Shown: piece by piece, positions 25,321 through 39,512 of the stretch
Position numbering within the stretch: position 1 is the first letter of the stretch
Layout: each line of letters opens with the position of its first letter
NCBI GenBank assembly: GCA_947652605.1
Contig: OX393577.1
Coordinates: 5,208,868-5,272,867 of the forward strand
Reading direction: 5' to 3'
From: Elmis aenea
Lineage: Eukaryota; Arthropoda; Insecta; Coleoptera; Elmidae
DNA length: 64,000 nucleotides
Notes under the pieces: model-generated
Seen by the model: the letters and a program-made list of their open reading frames with translations, nothing else
Database searches by the model: none
What the model was told of the DNA's origin: nothing
Program-made: the position numbers and the translations under genes

Positions 25321-27030
25321 GATTTGTATATCACAGGAAGAGTTTATCCATCGAATCTTTACATGAAAAAAATTGTTTTGCATATGTCTTTCAATGAGAT
25401 GGTTTTAATTTTTAATAATTTCCTAAAAAGACCGTGCTTTAGATAATACATGTGTTCTTTGAGCGACTATTTCTAAACAATTTTAATTATTGATTTGTAT
25501 ATCACAGGAAGAGTTTATCCATCGAATCTTTACATGAAAAAAATTGTTTTGCATATTTCTTACAATGAGATGGTTTTAATTTTTAATAATTTCCTAAAAA
25601 GACCGTGCTTTAGATAATACATGTGTTCCTTGAGCGACTATTTCTAAACAATTTTAATTATTGATTTGTATATCACAGAAAGAGTTTATCCATCGAATCT
25701 TTACATGAAAAAAATTGTTTTGCATATGTCTTTTAATGAGCTGGTTTTAATTTTTAATAATTTCCTAAAAAGACAGTGCTTTAGATAATACATGTGTTCC
25801 TTGAGCGACTATTTCTAAACAATTTTAATTATTGATTTGTATATCACAGGAAGAGTTTATCCATCGAATCTTTACATGAAAAAAATTGTTTTGCATATGT
25901 CTTTTAATGAGCTGGTTTTAATTTTTAATAATTTCCTAAAAATACAGTGCTTTAGATAATACATGTGTTCCTTGAGCGACTATTTCTAAACAATTTTAAT
26001 TATTGATTTGTATATCACAGGAAGAGTTTATCCATCGAATCTTTACATGAAAAAAATTGTTTTGCATATGTCTTACAATGAGATGGTTTTAATTTTTAAT
26101 AATTTCCTAAAAAGACCGTGCTTTAGATAATACATGTGTTTCTTGAGCGACTATTTCTAAACAATTTTAATAATTGATTTGTATATCACAGGAAGAGTTT
26201 ATCCATCGAATCTTTACATGAAAAAAATTGTTTTGCATATTTCTTACAATGAGATGGTTTTAATTTTTAATAATTTCCTAAAAAGACCGTGCTTTAGATA
26301 ATACATGTGTTCCTTGAGCGACTATTTCTAAACAATTTTAATTATTGATTTGTATATCACAGGAAGAGTTTATTCATCGAATCTTTACATGAAAAAAATT
26401 GTTTTGCATATGTCTTTTAATGAGCTGGTTTTAATTTTTAATAATTTCCTAAAAAGACCGTGCTTTAGATAATACATGTGTTCCTTGAGCGACTATTTCT
26501 AAACAATTTTAATTATTGATTTGTATATCACAGGAAGAGTTTATCCATCGAATCTTTACATGAAAAAAATTGTTTTGCATATGTCTTTTAATGAGCTGGT
26601 TTTAATTTTTAATAATTTCCTAAAAAGACAGTGCTTTAGATAATACATGTGTTCCTTGAGCGACTATTTCTAAACAATTTTAATTATTGATTTGTATATC
26701 ACAGGAAGAGTTTATCCATCGAATCTTTACATGAAAAAAATTGTTTTGCATATGTCTTACAATGAGATGGTTTTCATTTTTAATAATTTCCTAAAAAGAC
26801 CGTGCTTTAGATAATACATGTGTTCCTTGAGCGACTATTTCTAAACAATTTTAATTATTGATTTGTATATCACAGGAAGAGTTTATCCATCGAATCTTTA
26901 CATGAAAAAAATTGTTTTGCATATGTCTTTTAATGAGCTGGTTTTAATTTTTAATAATTTCCTAAAAAGCCAGTGCTTTAGATAATACATGTGTTCCTTG
27001 AGCGACTATTTCCAAACAATTTTAATTATA
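25321..27030 (+). repeat. Module A, 10 monomers
   Basis: Standard A order, all monomers 171 bp, ending with GCCAG and TTTCCAAAC. Confidence 0.9.
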
Positions 27031-29252
27031 GATTTGTATATCACAGGAAGAGTTTATCCATCGAATCTTTACATGAAAAAAATTGTTTTGCATATGTCTT
27101 TCAATGAGATGGTTTTAATTTTTAATAATTTCCTAAAAAGACCGTGCTTTAGATAATACATGTGTTCTTTGAGCGACTATTTCTAAACAATTTTAATTAT
27201 TGATTTGTATATCACAGGAAGAGTTTATCCATCGAATCTTTACATGAAAAAAATTGTTTTGCATATGTCTTTCAATAAGATGGTTTTAATTTTTAATAAT
27301 TTCCTAAAAAGACAGTGCTTTAGATAATACATGTGTTCCTTGAGCGACTATTTCTAAACAATTTTAATTATTGATTTGTATATCACAGGAAGAGTTTATC
27401 CATCGAATTTTTACATGAAAAAAATTGTTTTGCATATGTCTTTTAATGAGCTGGTTTTAATTTTTAATAATTTCCTAAAAAGACAGTGCTTTAGATAATA
27501 CATGTGTTCCTTGAGCGACTATTTCTAAACAATTTTAATTATTGATTTGTATATCACAGGAAGAGTTTATCCATCGAATCTTTACATGAAAAAAATTGTT
27601 TTGCATATTTCTTACAATGAGATGGTTTTAATTTTTAATAATTTCCTAAAAAGACCGTGCTTTAGATAATACATGTGTTCCTTGAGCGACTATTTCTAAA
27701 CAATTTTAATTATTGATTTGTATATCACAGGAAGAGTTTATCCATCGAATCTTTACATGAAAAAAATTGTTTTGCATATGTCTTTTAATGAGCTGGTTTT
27801 AATTTTTAATAATTTCCTAAAAAGACAGTGCTTTAGATAATACATGTGTTCCTTGAGCGACTATTTCTAAACAATTTTAATTATTGATTTGTATATCACA
27901 GGAAGAGTTTATCCATCGAATCTTTACATGAAAAAAATTGTTTTGCATATGTCTTTCAATAAGATGGTTTTAATTTTTAATAATTTCCTAAAAAGACAGT
28001 GCTTTAGATAATACATGTGTTCCTTGAGCGACTATTTCTAAACAATTTTAATTATTGATTTGTATATCACAGGAAGAGTTTATCCATCGAATCTTTACAT
28101 GAAAAAAATTGTTTTGCATATGTCTTTCAATAAGATGGTTTTAATTTTTAATAATTTCCTAAAAAGACAGTGCTTTAGATAATACATGTGTTCCTTGAGC
28201 GACTATTTCTAAACAATTTTAATTATTGATTTGTATATCACAGGAAAGTTTATCCATCGAATCTTTACATGAAAAAAATTGTTTTGCATATGTCTTTTAA
28301 TGAGCTGGTTTTAAGTTTTAATAGTTTCAAAAAACGACCGTGCTTTAGATAATACATGTGTTCCTTGAGCGACTATTTCTAAACAATTTTAATTATTGAT
28401 TTGTATATCACAGGAAGAGTTTATCCATCGAATCTTTACATGAAAAAAATTGTTTTGCATATGTCTTTTAATGAGCTGGTTTTAATTTTTAATAATTTCC
28501 TAAAAAGACAGTGCTTTAGATAATACATGTGTTCCTTGAGCGACTATTTCTAAACAATTTTAATTATTGATTTGTATATCACAGGAAGAGTTTATCCATC
28601 GAATCTTTACATGAAAAAAATTGTTTTGCATATGTGTTTTAATGAGCTGGTTTTAATTTTTAATGATTTCCTAAAAAGACCGTGCTTTAGATAATACATG
28701 TGTTCCTTGAGCGACTATTTCTAAACAATTTTAATTATTGATTTGTATATCACAGGAAGAGTTTATCCATCGAATCTTTACATGAAAAAAATTGTTTTGC
28801 ATATGTCTTTTAATGAGCTGGTTTTAATTTTTAATAGTTTCAAAAAACGACCGTGCTTTAGATATTACATGTGTTCCTTGAGCGACTATTTCTAAACAAT
28901 TTTAATTATTGATTTGTATATCACAGGAAGAGTTTATCCATCGAATCTTTACATGAAAAAAATTGTTTTGCATATGTCTTTTAATGAGCTGGTTTTAATT
29001 TTTAATAATTTCAAAAAACGACTGTGCTTTAGATAATACATGTGTTCCTTGAGCGACTATTTCTAAACAATTTTAATTATTGATTTGTATATCACAGGAA
29101 GAGTTTATCCATCGAATCTTTACATGAAAAAAATTGTTTTGCATATGTCTTTTAATGAGCTGGTTTTAATTTTTAATAATTTCCTAAAAAGACAGTGCTT
29201 TAGATAATACATGTGTTCCTTGAGCGACTATTTCTAAACAATTTTAATTATA
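27031..29252 (+). repeat. Fused B-C module, 13 monomers
   Basis: It has the same fusion as 21219-23439, with the k to GGAAAGTTT junction at 28228, and a length of 2222 bp (13 monomers minus 1). Sharing this junction shows that the two long units descend from one fused ancestor. Confidence 0.88.
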
Positions 29253-30620
29253 GATTTGTATATCACAGGAAGAGTTTATCCATCGAATCTTTACATGAAA
29301 AAAATTGTTTTGCATATGTCTTTCAATGAGATGGTTTTAATTTTTAATAATTTCCTAAAAAGACCGTGCTTTAGATAATACATGTGTTCCTTGAGCGACT
29401 ATTTCTAAACAATTTTAATTATTGATTTGTATATCACAGGAAGAGTTTATCCATCGAATCTTTACATGAAAAAAATTGTTTTGCATATGTCTTTTAATGA
29501 GCTGGTTTTAATTTTTAATAGTTTCAAAAAACGACCGTGCTTTAGATATTACATGTGTTTCTTGAGCGACTATTTCTAAACAATTTTAATTATTGATTTG
29601 TATATCACAGGAAGAGTTTATCCATCGAATCTTTACATGAAAAAAATTGTTTTGCATATGTCTTTTAATGAGCTGGTTTTAATTTTTAATAATTTCAAAA
29701 AACGACCGTGCTTTAGATAATACATGTGTTCCTTGAGCGACTATTTCTAAACAATTTTAATTATTGATTTGTATATCACAGGAAGAGTTTATCCATCGAA
29801 TCTTTACATGAAAAAAATTGTTTTGCATATATCTTTTAATGAGCTGGTTTTAATTTTTAATAATTTCCTAAAAAGACAGTGCTTTAGATAATACATGTGT
29901 TCCTTGAGCGACTATTTCTAAACAATTTTAATTATTGATTTGTATATCACAGGAAGAGTTTATCCATCGAATCTTTACATGAAAAAAATTGTTTTGCATA
30001 TGTCTTTTAATGAGCTGGTTTTAATTTTTAATAATTTCCTAAAAAGACAGTGCTTTAGATAATACATGTGTTCCTTGAGCGACTATTTCTAAACCATTTT
30101 AATTATTGATTTGTATATCACAGGAAGAGTTTATCCATCGAATCTTTACATGAAAAAAATTGTTTTGCATATTTCTTACAATGAGATGGTTTTAATTTTT
30201 AATAATTTCCTAAAAAGACCGTGCTTTAGATAATACATGTGTTCCTTGAGCGACTATTTCTAAACAATTTTAATTATTGATTTGTATATCACAGGAAGAG
30301 TTTATCCATCGAATCTTTACATGAAAAAAATTGTTTTGCATATGTCTTTTAATGAGCTGGTTTTAATTTTTAATAATTTCCTAAAAAGACAGTGCTTTAG
30401 ATAATACATGTGTTCCTTGAGCGACTATTTCTAAACAATTTTAATTATTGATTTGTATATCACAGGAAGAGTTTATCCATCGAATCTTTACATGAAAAAA
30501 ATTGTTTTGCATATGTCTTTCAATAAGATGGTTTTAATTTTTAATAATTTCCTAAAAAGACAGTGCTTTAGATAATACATGTGTTCCTTGAGCGACTATT
30601 TCTAAACAATTTTAATTATA
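29253..30620 (+). repeat. Module D, 8 monomers
   Basis: The order is f with TTCC, GATATTAC c, c, a, g ending AAACCA, t, g, k. The a / AAACCA / t series is present once. Confidence 0.9.
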
Positions 30621-32330
30621 GATTTGTATATCACAGGAAGAGTTTATCCATCGAATCTTTACATGAAAAAAATTGTTTTGCATATGTCTTTCAATGAGAT
30701 GGTTTTAATTTTTAATAATTTCCTAAAAAGACCGTGCTTTAGATAATACATGTGTTCTTTGAGCGACTATTTCTAAACAATTTTAATTATTGATTTGTAT
30801 ATCACAGGAAGAGTTTATCCATCGAATCTTTACATGAAAAAAATTGTTTTGCATATTTCTTACAATGAGATGGTTTTAATTTTTAATAATTTCCTAAAAA
30901 GACCGTGCTTTAGATAATACATGTGTTCCTTGAGCGACTATTTCTAAACAATTTTAATTATTGATTTGTATATCACAGAAAGAGTTTATCCATCGAATCT
31001 TTACATGAAAAAAATTGTTTTGCATATGTCTTTTAATGAGCTGGTTTTAATTTTTAATAATTTCCTAAAAAGACAGTGCTTTAGATAATACATGTGTTCC
31101 TTGAGCGACTATTTCTAAACAATTTTAATTATTGATTTGTATATCACAGGAAGAGTTTATCCATCGAATCTTTACATGAAAAAAATTGTTTTGCATATGT
31201 CTTTTAATGAGCTGGTTTTAATTTTTAATAATTTCCTAAAAATACAGTGCTTTAGATAATACATGTGTTCCTTGAGCGACTATTTCTAAACAATTTTAAT
31301 TATTGATTTGTATATCACAGGAACAGTTTATCCATCGAATCTTTACATGAAAAAAATTGTTTTGCATATGTCTTACAATGAGATGGTTTTAATTTTTAAT
31401 AATTTCCTAAAAAGACTGTGCTTTAGATAATACATGTGTTTCTTGAGCGACTATTTCTAAACAATTTTAATAATTGATTTGTATATCACAGGAAGAGTTT
31501 ATCCATCGAATCTTTACATGAAAAAAATTGTTTTGCATATTTCTTACAATGAGATGGTTTTAATTTTTAATAATTTCCTAAAAAGACCGTGCTTTAGATA
31601 ATACATGTGTTCCTTGAGCGACTATTTCTAAACAATTTTAATTATTGATTTGTATATCACAGGAAGAGTTTATTCATCGAATCTTTACATGAAAAAAATT
31701 GTTTTGCATATGTCTTTTAATGAGCTGGTTTTAATTTTTAATAATTTCCTAAAAAGACCGTGCTTTAGATAATACATGTGTTCCTTGAGCGACTATTTCT
31801 AAACAATTTTAATTATTGATTTGTATATCACAGGAAGAGTTTATCCATCGAATCTTTACATGAAAAAAATTGTTTTGCATATGTCTTTTAATGAGCTGGT
31901 TTTAATTTTTAATAATTTCCTAAAAAGACAGTGCTTTAGATAATACATGTGTTCCTTGAGCGACTATTTCTAAACAATTTTAATTATTGATTTGTATATC
32001 ACAGGAAGAGTTTATCCATCGAATCTTTACATGAAAAAAATTGTTTTGCATATGTCTTACAATGAGATGGTTTTCATTTTTAATAATTTCCTAAAAAGAC
32101 CGTGCTTTAGATAATACATGTGTTCCTTGAGCGACTATTTCTAAACAATTTTAATTATTGATTTGTATATCACAGGAAGAGTTTATCCATCGAATCTTTA
32201 CATGAAAAAAATTGTTTTGCATATGTCTTTTAATGAGCTGGTTTTAATTTTTAATAATTTCCTAAAAAGCCAGTGCTTTAGATAATACATGTGTTCCTTG
32301 AGCGACTATTTCCAAACAATTTTAATTATA
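30621..32330 (+). repeat. Module A, 10 monomers
   Basis: Standard A order. The y monomer has two private changes, CAGGAACAG near 31324 and AAAGACTGTG near 31416. It ends with GCCAG and TTTCCAAAC. Confidence 0.9.
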
Positions 32331-34040
32331 GATTTGTATATCACAGGAAGAGTTTATCCATCGAATCTTTACATGAAAAAAATTGTTTTGCATATGTCTT
32401 TCAATGAGATGGTTTTAATTTTTAATAATTTCCTAAAAAGACCGTGCTTTAGATAATACATGTGTTCTTTGAGCGACTATTTCTAAACAATTTTAATTAT
32501 TGATTTGTATATCACAGGAAGAGTTTATCCATCGAATCTTTACATGAAAAAAATTGTTTTGCATATGTCTTTCAATAAGATGGTTTTAATTTTTAATAAT
32601 TTCCTAAAAAGACAGTGCTTTAGATAATACATGTGTTCCTTGAGCGACTATTTCTAAACAATTTTAATTATTGATTTGTATATCACAGGAAGAGTTTATC
32701 CATCGAATTTTTACATGAAAAAAATTGTTTTGCATATGTCTTTTAATGAGCTGGTTTTAATTTTTAATAATTTCCTAAAAAGACAGTGCTTTAGATAATA
32801 CATGTGTTCCTTGAGCGACTATTTCTAAACAATTTTAATTATTGATTTGTATATCACAGGAAGAGTTTATCCATCGAATCTTTACATGAAAAAAATTGTT
32901 TTGCATATTTCTTACAATGAGATGGTTTTAATTTTTAATAATTTCCTAAAAAGACCGTGCTTTAGATAATACATGTGTTCCTTGAGCGACTATTTCTAAA
33001 CAATTTTAATTATTGATTTGTATATCACAGGAAGAGTTTATCCATCGAATCTTTACATGAAAAAAATTGTTTTGCATATGTCTTTTAATGAGCTGGTTTT
33101 AATTTTTAATAATTTCCTAAAAAGACAGTGCTTTAGATAATACATGTGTTCCTTGAGCGACTATTTCTAAACAATTTTAATTATTGATTTGTATATCACA
33201 GGAAGAGTTTATCCATCGAATCTTTACATGAAAAAAATTGTTTTGCATATGTCTTTCAATAAGATGGTTTTAATTTTTAATAATTTCCTAAAAAGACAGT
33301 GCTTTAGATAATACATGTGTTCCTTGAGCGACTATTTCTAAACAATTTTAATTATTGATTTGTATATCACAGGAAGAGTTTATCCATCGAATCTTTACAT
33401 GAAAAAAATTGTTTTGCATATGTCTTTTAATGAGCTGGTTTTAATTTTTAATAATTTCCTAAAAAGACAGTGCTTTAGATAATACATGTGTTCCTTGAGC
33501 GACTATTTCTAAACAATTTTAATTATTGATTTGTATATCACAGGAAGAGTTTATCCATCGAATCTTTACATGAAAAAAATTGTTTTGCATATGTCTTTTA
33601 ATGAGCTGGTTTTAATTTTTAATAATTTCCTAAAAAGACAGTGCTTTAGATAATACATGTGTTCCTTGAGCGACTATTTCTAAACAATTTTAATTATTGA
33701 TTTGTATATCACAGGAAGAGTTTATCCATCGAATCTTTACATGAAAAAAATTGTTTTGCATATGTCTTTCAATAAGATGGTTTTAATTTTTAATAATTTC
33801 CTAAAAAGACAGTGCTTTAGATAATACATGTGTTCCTTGAGCGACTATTTCTAAACAATTTTAATTATTGATTTGTATATCACAGGAAGAGTTTATCCAT
33901 CGAATCTTTACATGAAAAAAATTGTTTTGCATATGTCTTTCAATAAGATGGTTTTAATTTTTAATAATTTCCTAAAAAGACAGTGCTTTAGATAATACAT
34001 GTGTTCCTTGAGCGACTATTTCTAAACAATTTTAATTATA
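32331..34040 (+). repeat. Expanded module B, 10 monomers
   Basis: The order is f, k, GAATTTTTAC g, t, g, k, g, g, k, k. Compared with the seven-monomer B (ending k, k), it has three additional monomers after the first k. C and D do not follow; an A module does. Confidence 0.83.
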
Positions 34041-35579
34041 GATTTGTATATCACAGGAAGAGTTTATCCATCGAATCTTTACATGAAAAAAATTGTTTTG
34101 CATATGTCTTTCAATGAGATGGTTTTAATTTTTAATAATTTCCTAAAAAGACCGTGCTTTAGATAATACATGTGTTCTTTGAGCGACTATTTCTAAACAA
34201 TTTTAATTATTGATTTGTATATCACAGGAAGAGTTTATCCATCGAATCTTTACATGAAAAAAATTGTTTTGCATATTTCTTACAATGAGATGGTTTTAAT
34301 TTTTAATAATTTCCTAAAAAGACCGTGCTTTAGATAATACATGTGTTCCTTGAGCGACTATTTCTAAACAATTTTAATTATTGATTTGTATATCACAGAA
34401 AGAGTTTATCCATCGAATCTTTACATGAAAAAAATTGTTTTGCATATGTCTTTTAATGAGCTGGTTTTAATTTTTAATAATTTCCTAAAAATACAGTGCT
34501 TTAGATAATACATGTGTTCCTTGAGCGACTATTTCTAAACAATTTTAATTATTGATTTGTATATCACAGGAAGAGTTTATCCATCGAATCTTTACATGAA
34601 AAAAATTGTTTTGCATATGTCTTTTAATGAGCTGGTTTTAATTTTTAATAATTTCCTAAAAATACAGTGCTTTAGATAATACATGTGTTCCTTGAGCGAC
34701 TATTTCTAAACAATTTTAATTATTGATTTGTATATCACAGGAAGAGTTTATCCATCGAATCTTTACATGAAAAAAATTGTTTTGCATATGTCTTACAATG
34801 AGATGGTTTTAATTTTTAATAATTTCCTAAAAAGACCGTGCTTTAGATAATACATGTGTTTCTTGAGCGACTATTTCTAAACAATTTTAATAATTGATTT
34901 GTATATCACAGGAAGAGTTTATCCATCGAATCTTTACATGAAAAAAATTGTTTTGCATATTTCTTACAATGAGATGGTTTTAATTTTTAATAATTTCCTA
35001 AAAAGACCGTGCTTTAGATAATACATGTGTTCCTTGAGCGACTATTTCTAAACAATTTTAATTATTGATTTGTATATCACAGGAAGAGTTTATCCATCGA
35101 ATCTTTACATGAAAAAAATTGTTTTGCATATGTCTTTTAATGAGCTGGTTTTAATTTTTAATAATTTCCTAAAAAGACAGTGCTTTAGATAATACATGTG
35201 TTCCTTGAGCGACTATTTCTAAACAATTTTAATTATTGATTTGTATATCACAGGAAGAGTTTATCCATCGAATCTTTACATGAAAAAAATTGTTTTGCAT
35301 ATGTCTTACAATGAGATGGTTTTCATTTTTAATAATTTCCTAAAAAGACCGTGCTTTAGATAATACATGTGTTCCTTGAGCGACTATTTCTAAACAATTT
35401 TAATTATTGATTTGTATATCACAGGAAGAGTTTATCCATCGAATCTTTACATGAAAAAAATTGTTTTGCATATGTCTTTTAATGAGCTGGTTTTAATTTT
35501 TAATAATTTCCTAAAAAGCCAGTGCTTTAGATAATACATGTGTTCCTTGAGCGACTATTTCTAAACAATTTTAATTATA
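34041..35579 (+). repeat. Short module A, 9 monomers
   Basis: The order is f, t, CAGAAAGAG g with AAAAATACAG, g with AAAAATACAG, y, t, g, yc, g with GCCAG. One g monomer between t and yc is missing, and the AAAAATACAG mark sits in two successive monomers instead of one, which suggests local sequence conversion. Confidence 0.85.
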
Positions 35580-36776
35580 GATTTGTATATCACAGGAAGA
35601 GTTTATCCATCGAATCTTTACATGAAAAAAATTGTTTTGCATATGTCTTTCAATGAGATGGTTTTAATTTTTAATAATTTCCTAAAAAGACCGTGCTTTA
35701 GATAATACATGTGTTCTTTGAGCGACTATTTCTAAACAATTTTAATTATTGATTTGTATATCACAGGAAGAGTTTATCCATCGAATCTTTACATGAAAAA
35801 AATTGTTTTGCATATGTCTTTCAATAAGATGGTTTTAATTTTTAATAATTTCCTAAAAAGACAGTGCTTTAGATAATACATGTGTTCCTTGAGCGACTAT
35901 TTCTAAACAATTTTAATTATTGATTTGTATATCACAGGAAGAGTTTATCCATCGAATCTTTACATGAAAAAAATTGTTTTGCATATGTCTTTTAATGAGC
36001 TGGTTTTAATTTTTAATAATTTCCTAAAAAGACAGTGCTTTAGATAATACATGTGTTCCTTGAGCGACTATTTCTAAACAATTTTAATTATTGATTTGTA
36101 TATCACAGGAAGAGTTTATCCATCGAATCTTTACATGAAAAAAATTGTTTTGCATATTTCTTACAATGAGATGGTTTTAATTTTTAATAATTTCCTAAAA
36201 AGACCGTGCTTTAGATAATACATGTGTTCCTTGAGCGACTATTTCTAAACAATTTTAATTATTGATTTGTATATCACAGGAAGAGTTTATCCATCGAATC
36301 TTTACATGAAAAAAATTGTTTTGCATATGTCTTTTAATGAGCTGGTTTTAATTTTTAATAATTTCCTAAAAAGACAGTGCTTTAGATAATACATGTGTTC
36401 CTTGAGCGACTATTTCTAAACAATTTTAATTATTGATTTGTATATCACAGGAAGAGTTTATCCATCGAATCTTTACATGAAAAAAATTGTTTTGCATATG
36501 TCTTTCAATAAGATGGTTTTAATTTTTAATAATTTCCTAAAAAGACAGTGCTTTAGATAATACATGTGTTCCTTGAGCGACTATTTCTAAACAATTTTAA
36601 TTATTGATTTGTATATCACAGGAAGAGTTTATCCATCGAATCTTTACATGAAAAAAATTGTTTTGCATATGTCTTTCAATAAGATGGTTTTAATTTTTAA
36701 TAATTTCCTAAAAAGACAGTGCTTTAGATAATACATGTGTTCCTTGAGCGACTATTTCTGAACAATTTTAATTATA
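35580..36776 (+). repeat. Module B, 7 monomers
   Basis: The order is f, k, g, t, g, k, k. The third monomer has the ordinary GAATCTTTAC instead of the B-specific GAATTTTTAC. The last monomer ends TTTCTGAAC, a private A to G change at 36760. Confidence 0.86.
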
Positions 36777-38315
36777 GATTTGTATATCACAGGAAGAGTT
36801 TATCCATCGAATCTTTACATGAAAAAAATTGTTTTGCATATGTCTTTCAATAAGATGGTTTTAATTTTTAATAATTTCCTAAAAAGACCGTGCTTTAGAT
36901 AATACATGTGTTCTTTGAGCGACTATTTCTAAACAATTTTAATTATTGATTTGTATATCACAGGAAGAGTTTATCCATCGAATCTTTACATGAAAAAAAT
37001 TGTTTTGCATATGTCTTTCAATGAGATGGTTTTAATTTTTAATAATTTCCTAAAAAGACCGTGCTTTAGATAATACAAGTGTTCCTTGAGCGACTATTTC
37101 TAAACAATTTTAATTATTGATTTGTATATCACAGGAAGAGTTTATCCATCGAATCTTTACATGAAAAAAATTGTTTTGCATATGTCTTTTAATGAGCTGG
37201 TTTTAATTTTTAATAATTTCCTAAAAATACAGTGCTTTAGATAATACATGTGTTCCTTGAGCGACTATTTCTAAACAATTTTAATTATTGATTTGTATAT
37301 CACAGGAAGAGTTTATCCATCGAATCTTTACATGAAAAAAATTGTTTTGCATATGTCTTACAATGAGATGGTTTTAATTTTTAATAATTTCCTAAAAAGA
37401 CCGTGCTTTAGATAATACATGTGTTTCTTGAGCGACTATTTCTAAACAATTTTAATAATTGATTTGTATATCACAGGAAGAGTTTATCCATCGAATCTTT
37501 ACATGAAAAAAATTGTTTTGCATATTTCTTACAATGAGATGGTTTTAATTTTTAATAATTTCCTAAAAAGACCGTGCTTTAGATAATACATGTGTTCCTT
37601 GAGCGACTATTTCTAAACAATTTTAATTATTGATTTGTATATCACAGGAAGAGTTTATTCATCGAATCTTTACATGAAAAAAATTGTTTTGCATATGTCT
37701 TTTAATGAGCTGGTTTTAATTTTTAATAATTTCCTAAAAAGACCGTGCTTTAGATAATACATGTGTTCCTTGAGCGACTATTTCTAAACAATTTTAATTA
37801 TTGATTTGTATATCACAGGAAGAGTTTATCCATCGAATCTTTACATGAAAAAAATTGTTTTGCATATGTCTTTTAATGAGCTGGTTTTAATTTTTAATAA
37901 TTTCCTAAAAAGACAGTGCTTTAGATAATACATGTGTTCCTTGAGCGACTATTTCTAAACAATTTTAATTATTGATTTGTATATCACAGGAAGAGTTTAT
38001 CCATCGAATCTTTACATGAAAAAAATTGTTTTGCATATGTCTTACAATGAGATGGTTTTCATTTTTAATAATTTCCTAAAAAGACCGTGCTTTAGATAAT
38101 ACATGTGTTCCTTGAGCGACTATTTCTAAACAATTTTAATTATTGATTTGTATATCACAGGAAGAGTTTATCCATCGAATCTTTACATGAAAAAAATTGT
38201 TTTGCATATGTCTTTTAATGAGCTGGTTTTAATTTTTAATAATTTCCTAAAAAGCCAGTGCTTTAGATAATACATGTGTTCCTTGAGCGACTATTTCTAA
38301 ACAATTTTAATTATT
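36777..38315 (+). repeat. Variant module A, 9 monomers with mosaic first monomers
   Basis: The first monomer has the TAG junction, ACCG and TTCT of an A-initial f monomer but carries AATAAGATGG of k. The second is f with TACAAGTG (T to A at 37078) and stands in place of the usual t and CAGAAAGAG pair. The remaining seven are ordinary A: AAAAATACAG g, y, t, TTTATTCATC g, g, yc, GCCAG g. Confidence 0.85.
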
Positions 38316-39512
38316 GATTTGTATATCACAGGAAGAGTTTATCCATCGAATCTTTACATGAAAAAAATTGTTTTGCATATGTCTTTCAATGAGATGGTTT
38401 TAATTTTTAATAATTTCCTAAAAAGACCGTGCTTTAGATAATACATGTGTTCTTTGAGCGACTATTTCTAAACAATTTTAATTATTGATTTGTATATCAC
38501 AGGAAGAGTTTATCCATCGAATCTTTACATGAAAAAAATTGTTTTGCATATGTCTTTCAATAAGATGGTTTTAATTTTTAATAATTTCCTAAAAAGACAG
38601 TGCTTTAGATAATACATGTGTTCCTTGAGCGACTATTTCTAAACAATTTTAATTATTGATTTGTATATCACAGGAAGAGTTTATCCATCGAATTTTTACA
38701 TGAAAAAAATTGTTTTGCATATGTCTTTTAATGAGCTGGTTTTAATTTTTAATAATTTCCTAAAAAGACAGTGCTTTAGATAATACATGTGTTCCTTGAG
38801 CGACTATTTCTAAACAATTTTAATTATTGATTTGTATATCACAGGAAGAGTTTATCCATCGAATCTTTACATGAAAAAAATTGTTTTGCATATTTCTTAC
38901 AATGAGATGGTTTTAATTTTTAATAATTTCCTAAAAAGACCGTGCTTTAGATAATACATGTGTTCCTTGAGCGACTATTTCTAAACAATTTTAATTATTG
39001 ATTTGTATATCACAGGAAGAGTTTATCCATCGAATCTTTACATGAAAAAAATTGTTTTGCATATGTCTTTTAATGAGCTGGTTTTAATTTTTAATAATTT
39101 CCTAAAAAGACAGTGCTTTAGATAATACATGTGTTCCTTGAGCGACTATTTCTAAACAATTTTAATTATTGATTTGTATATCACAGGAAGAGTTTATCCA
39201 TCGAATCTTTACATGAAAAAAATTGTTTTGCATATGTCTTTCAATAAGATGGTTTTAATTTTTAATAATTTCCTAAAAAGACAGTGCTTTAGATAATACA
39301 TGTGTTCCTTGAGCGACTATTTCTAAACAATTTTAATTATTGATTTGTATATCACAGGAAGAGTTTATCCATCGAATCTTTACATGAAAAAAATTGTTTT
39401 GCATATGTCTTTCAATAAGATGGTTTTAATTTTTAATAATTTCCTAAAAAGACAGTGCTTTAGATAATACATGTGTTCCTTGAGCGACTATTTCTAAACA
39501 ATTTTAATTATA
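38316..39512 (+). repeat. Module B, 7 monomers, without TAG junction
   Basis: The order is f with TTCT, k, GAATTTTTAC g, t, g, k, k. Unlike other B modules the junction before the first monomer is TTATTGA rather than TTATAGA. Confidence 0.87.

Larger units (their letters stand above)
21219..27030 (+). repeat. Long higher-order unit, copy 3 (34 monomers, 5812 bp)
   Basis: The composition is fused B-C13, D11, A10. The length equals 34 x 171 minus 2, from GGAAAGTTT and the A6 run at 23315. It shares the B-C fusion with copy 4 and differs from it by the three-monomer duplication in D. Confidence 0.87.
27031..32330 (+). repeat. Long higher-order unit, copy 4 (31 monomers, 5300 bp)
   Basis: The composition is fused B-C13, D8, A10, and the length is 31 x 171 minus 1. 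It is the last unit with this order; after 32331 modules C and D are absent until 42249. Confidence 0.87.
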
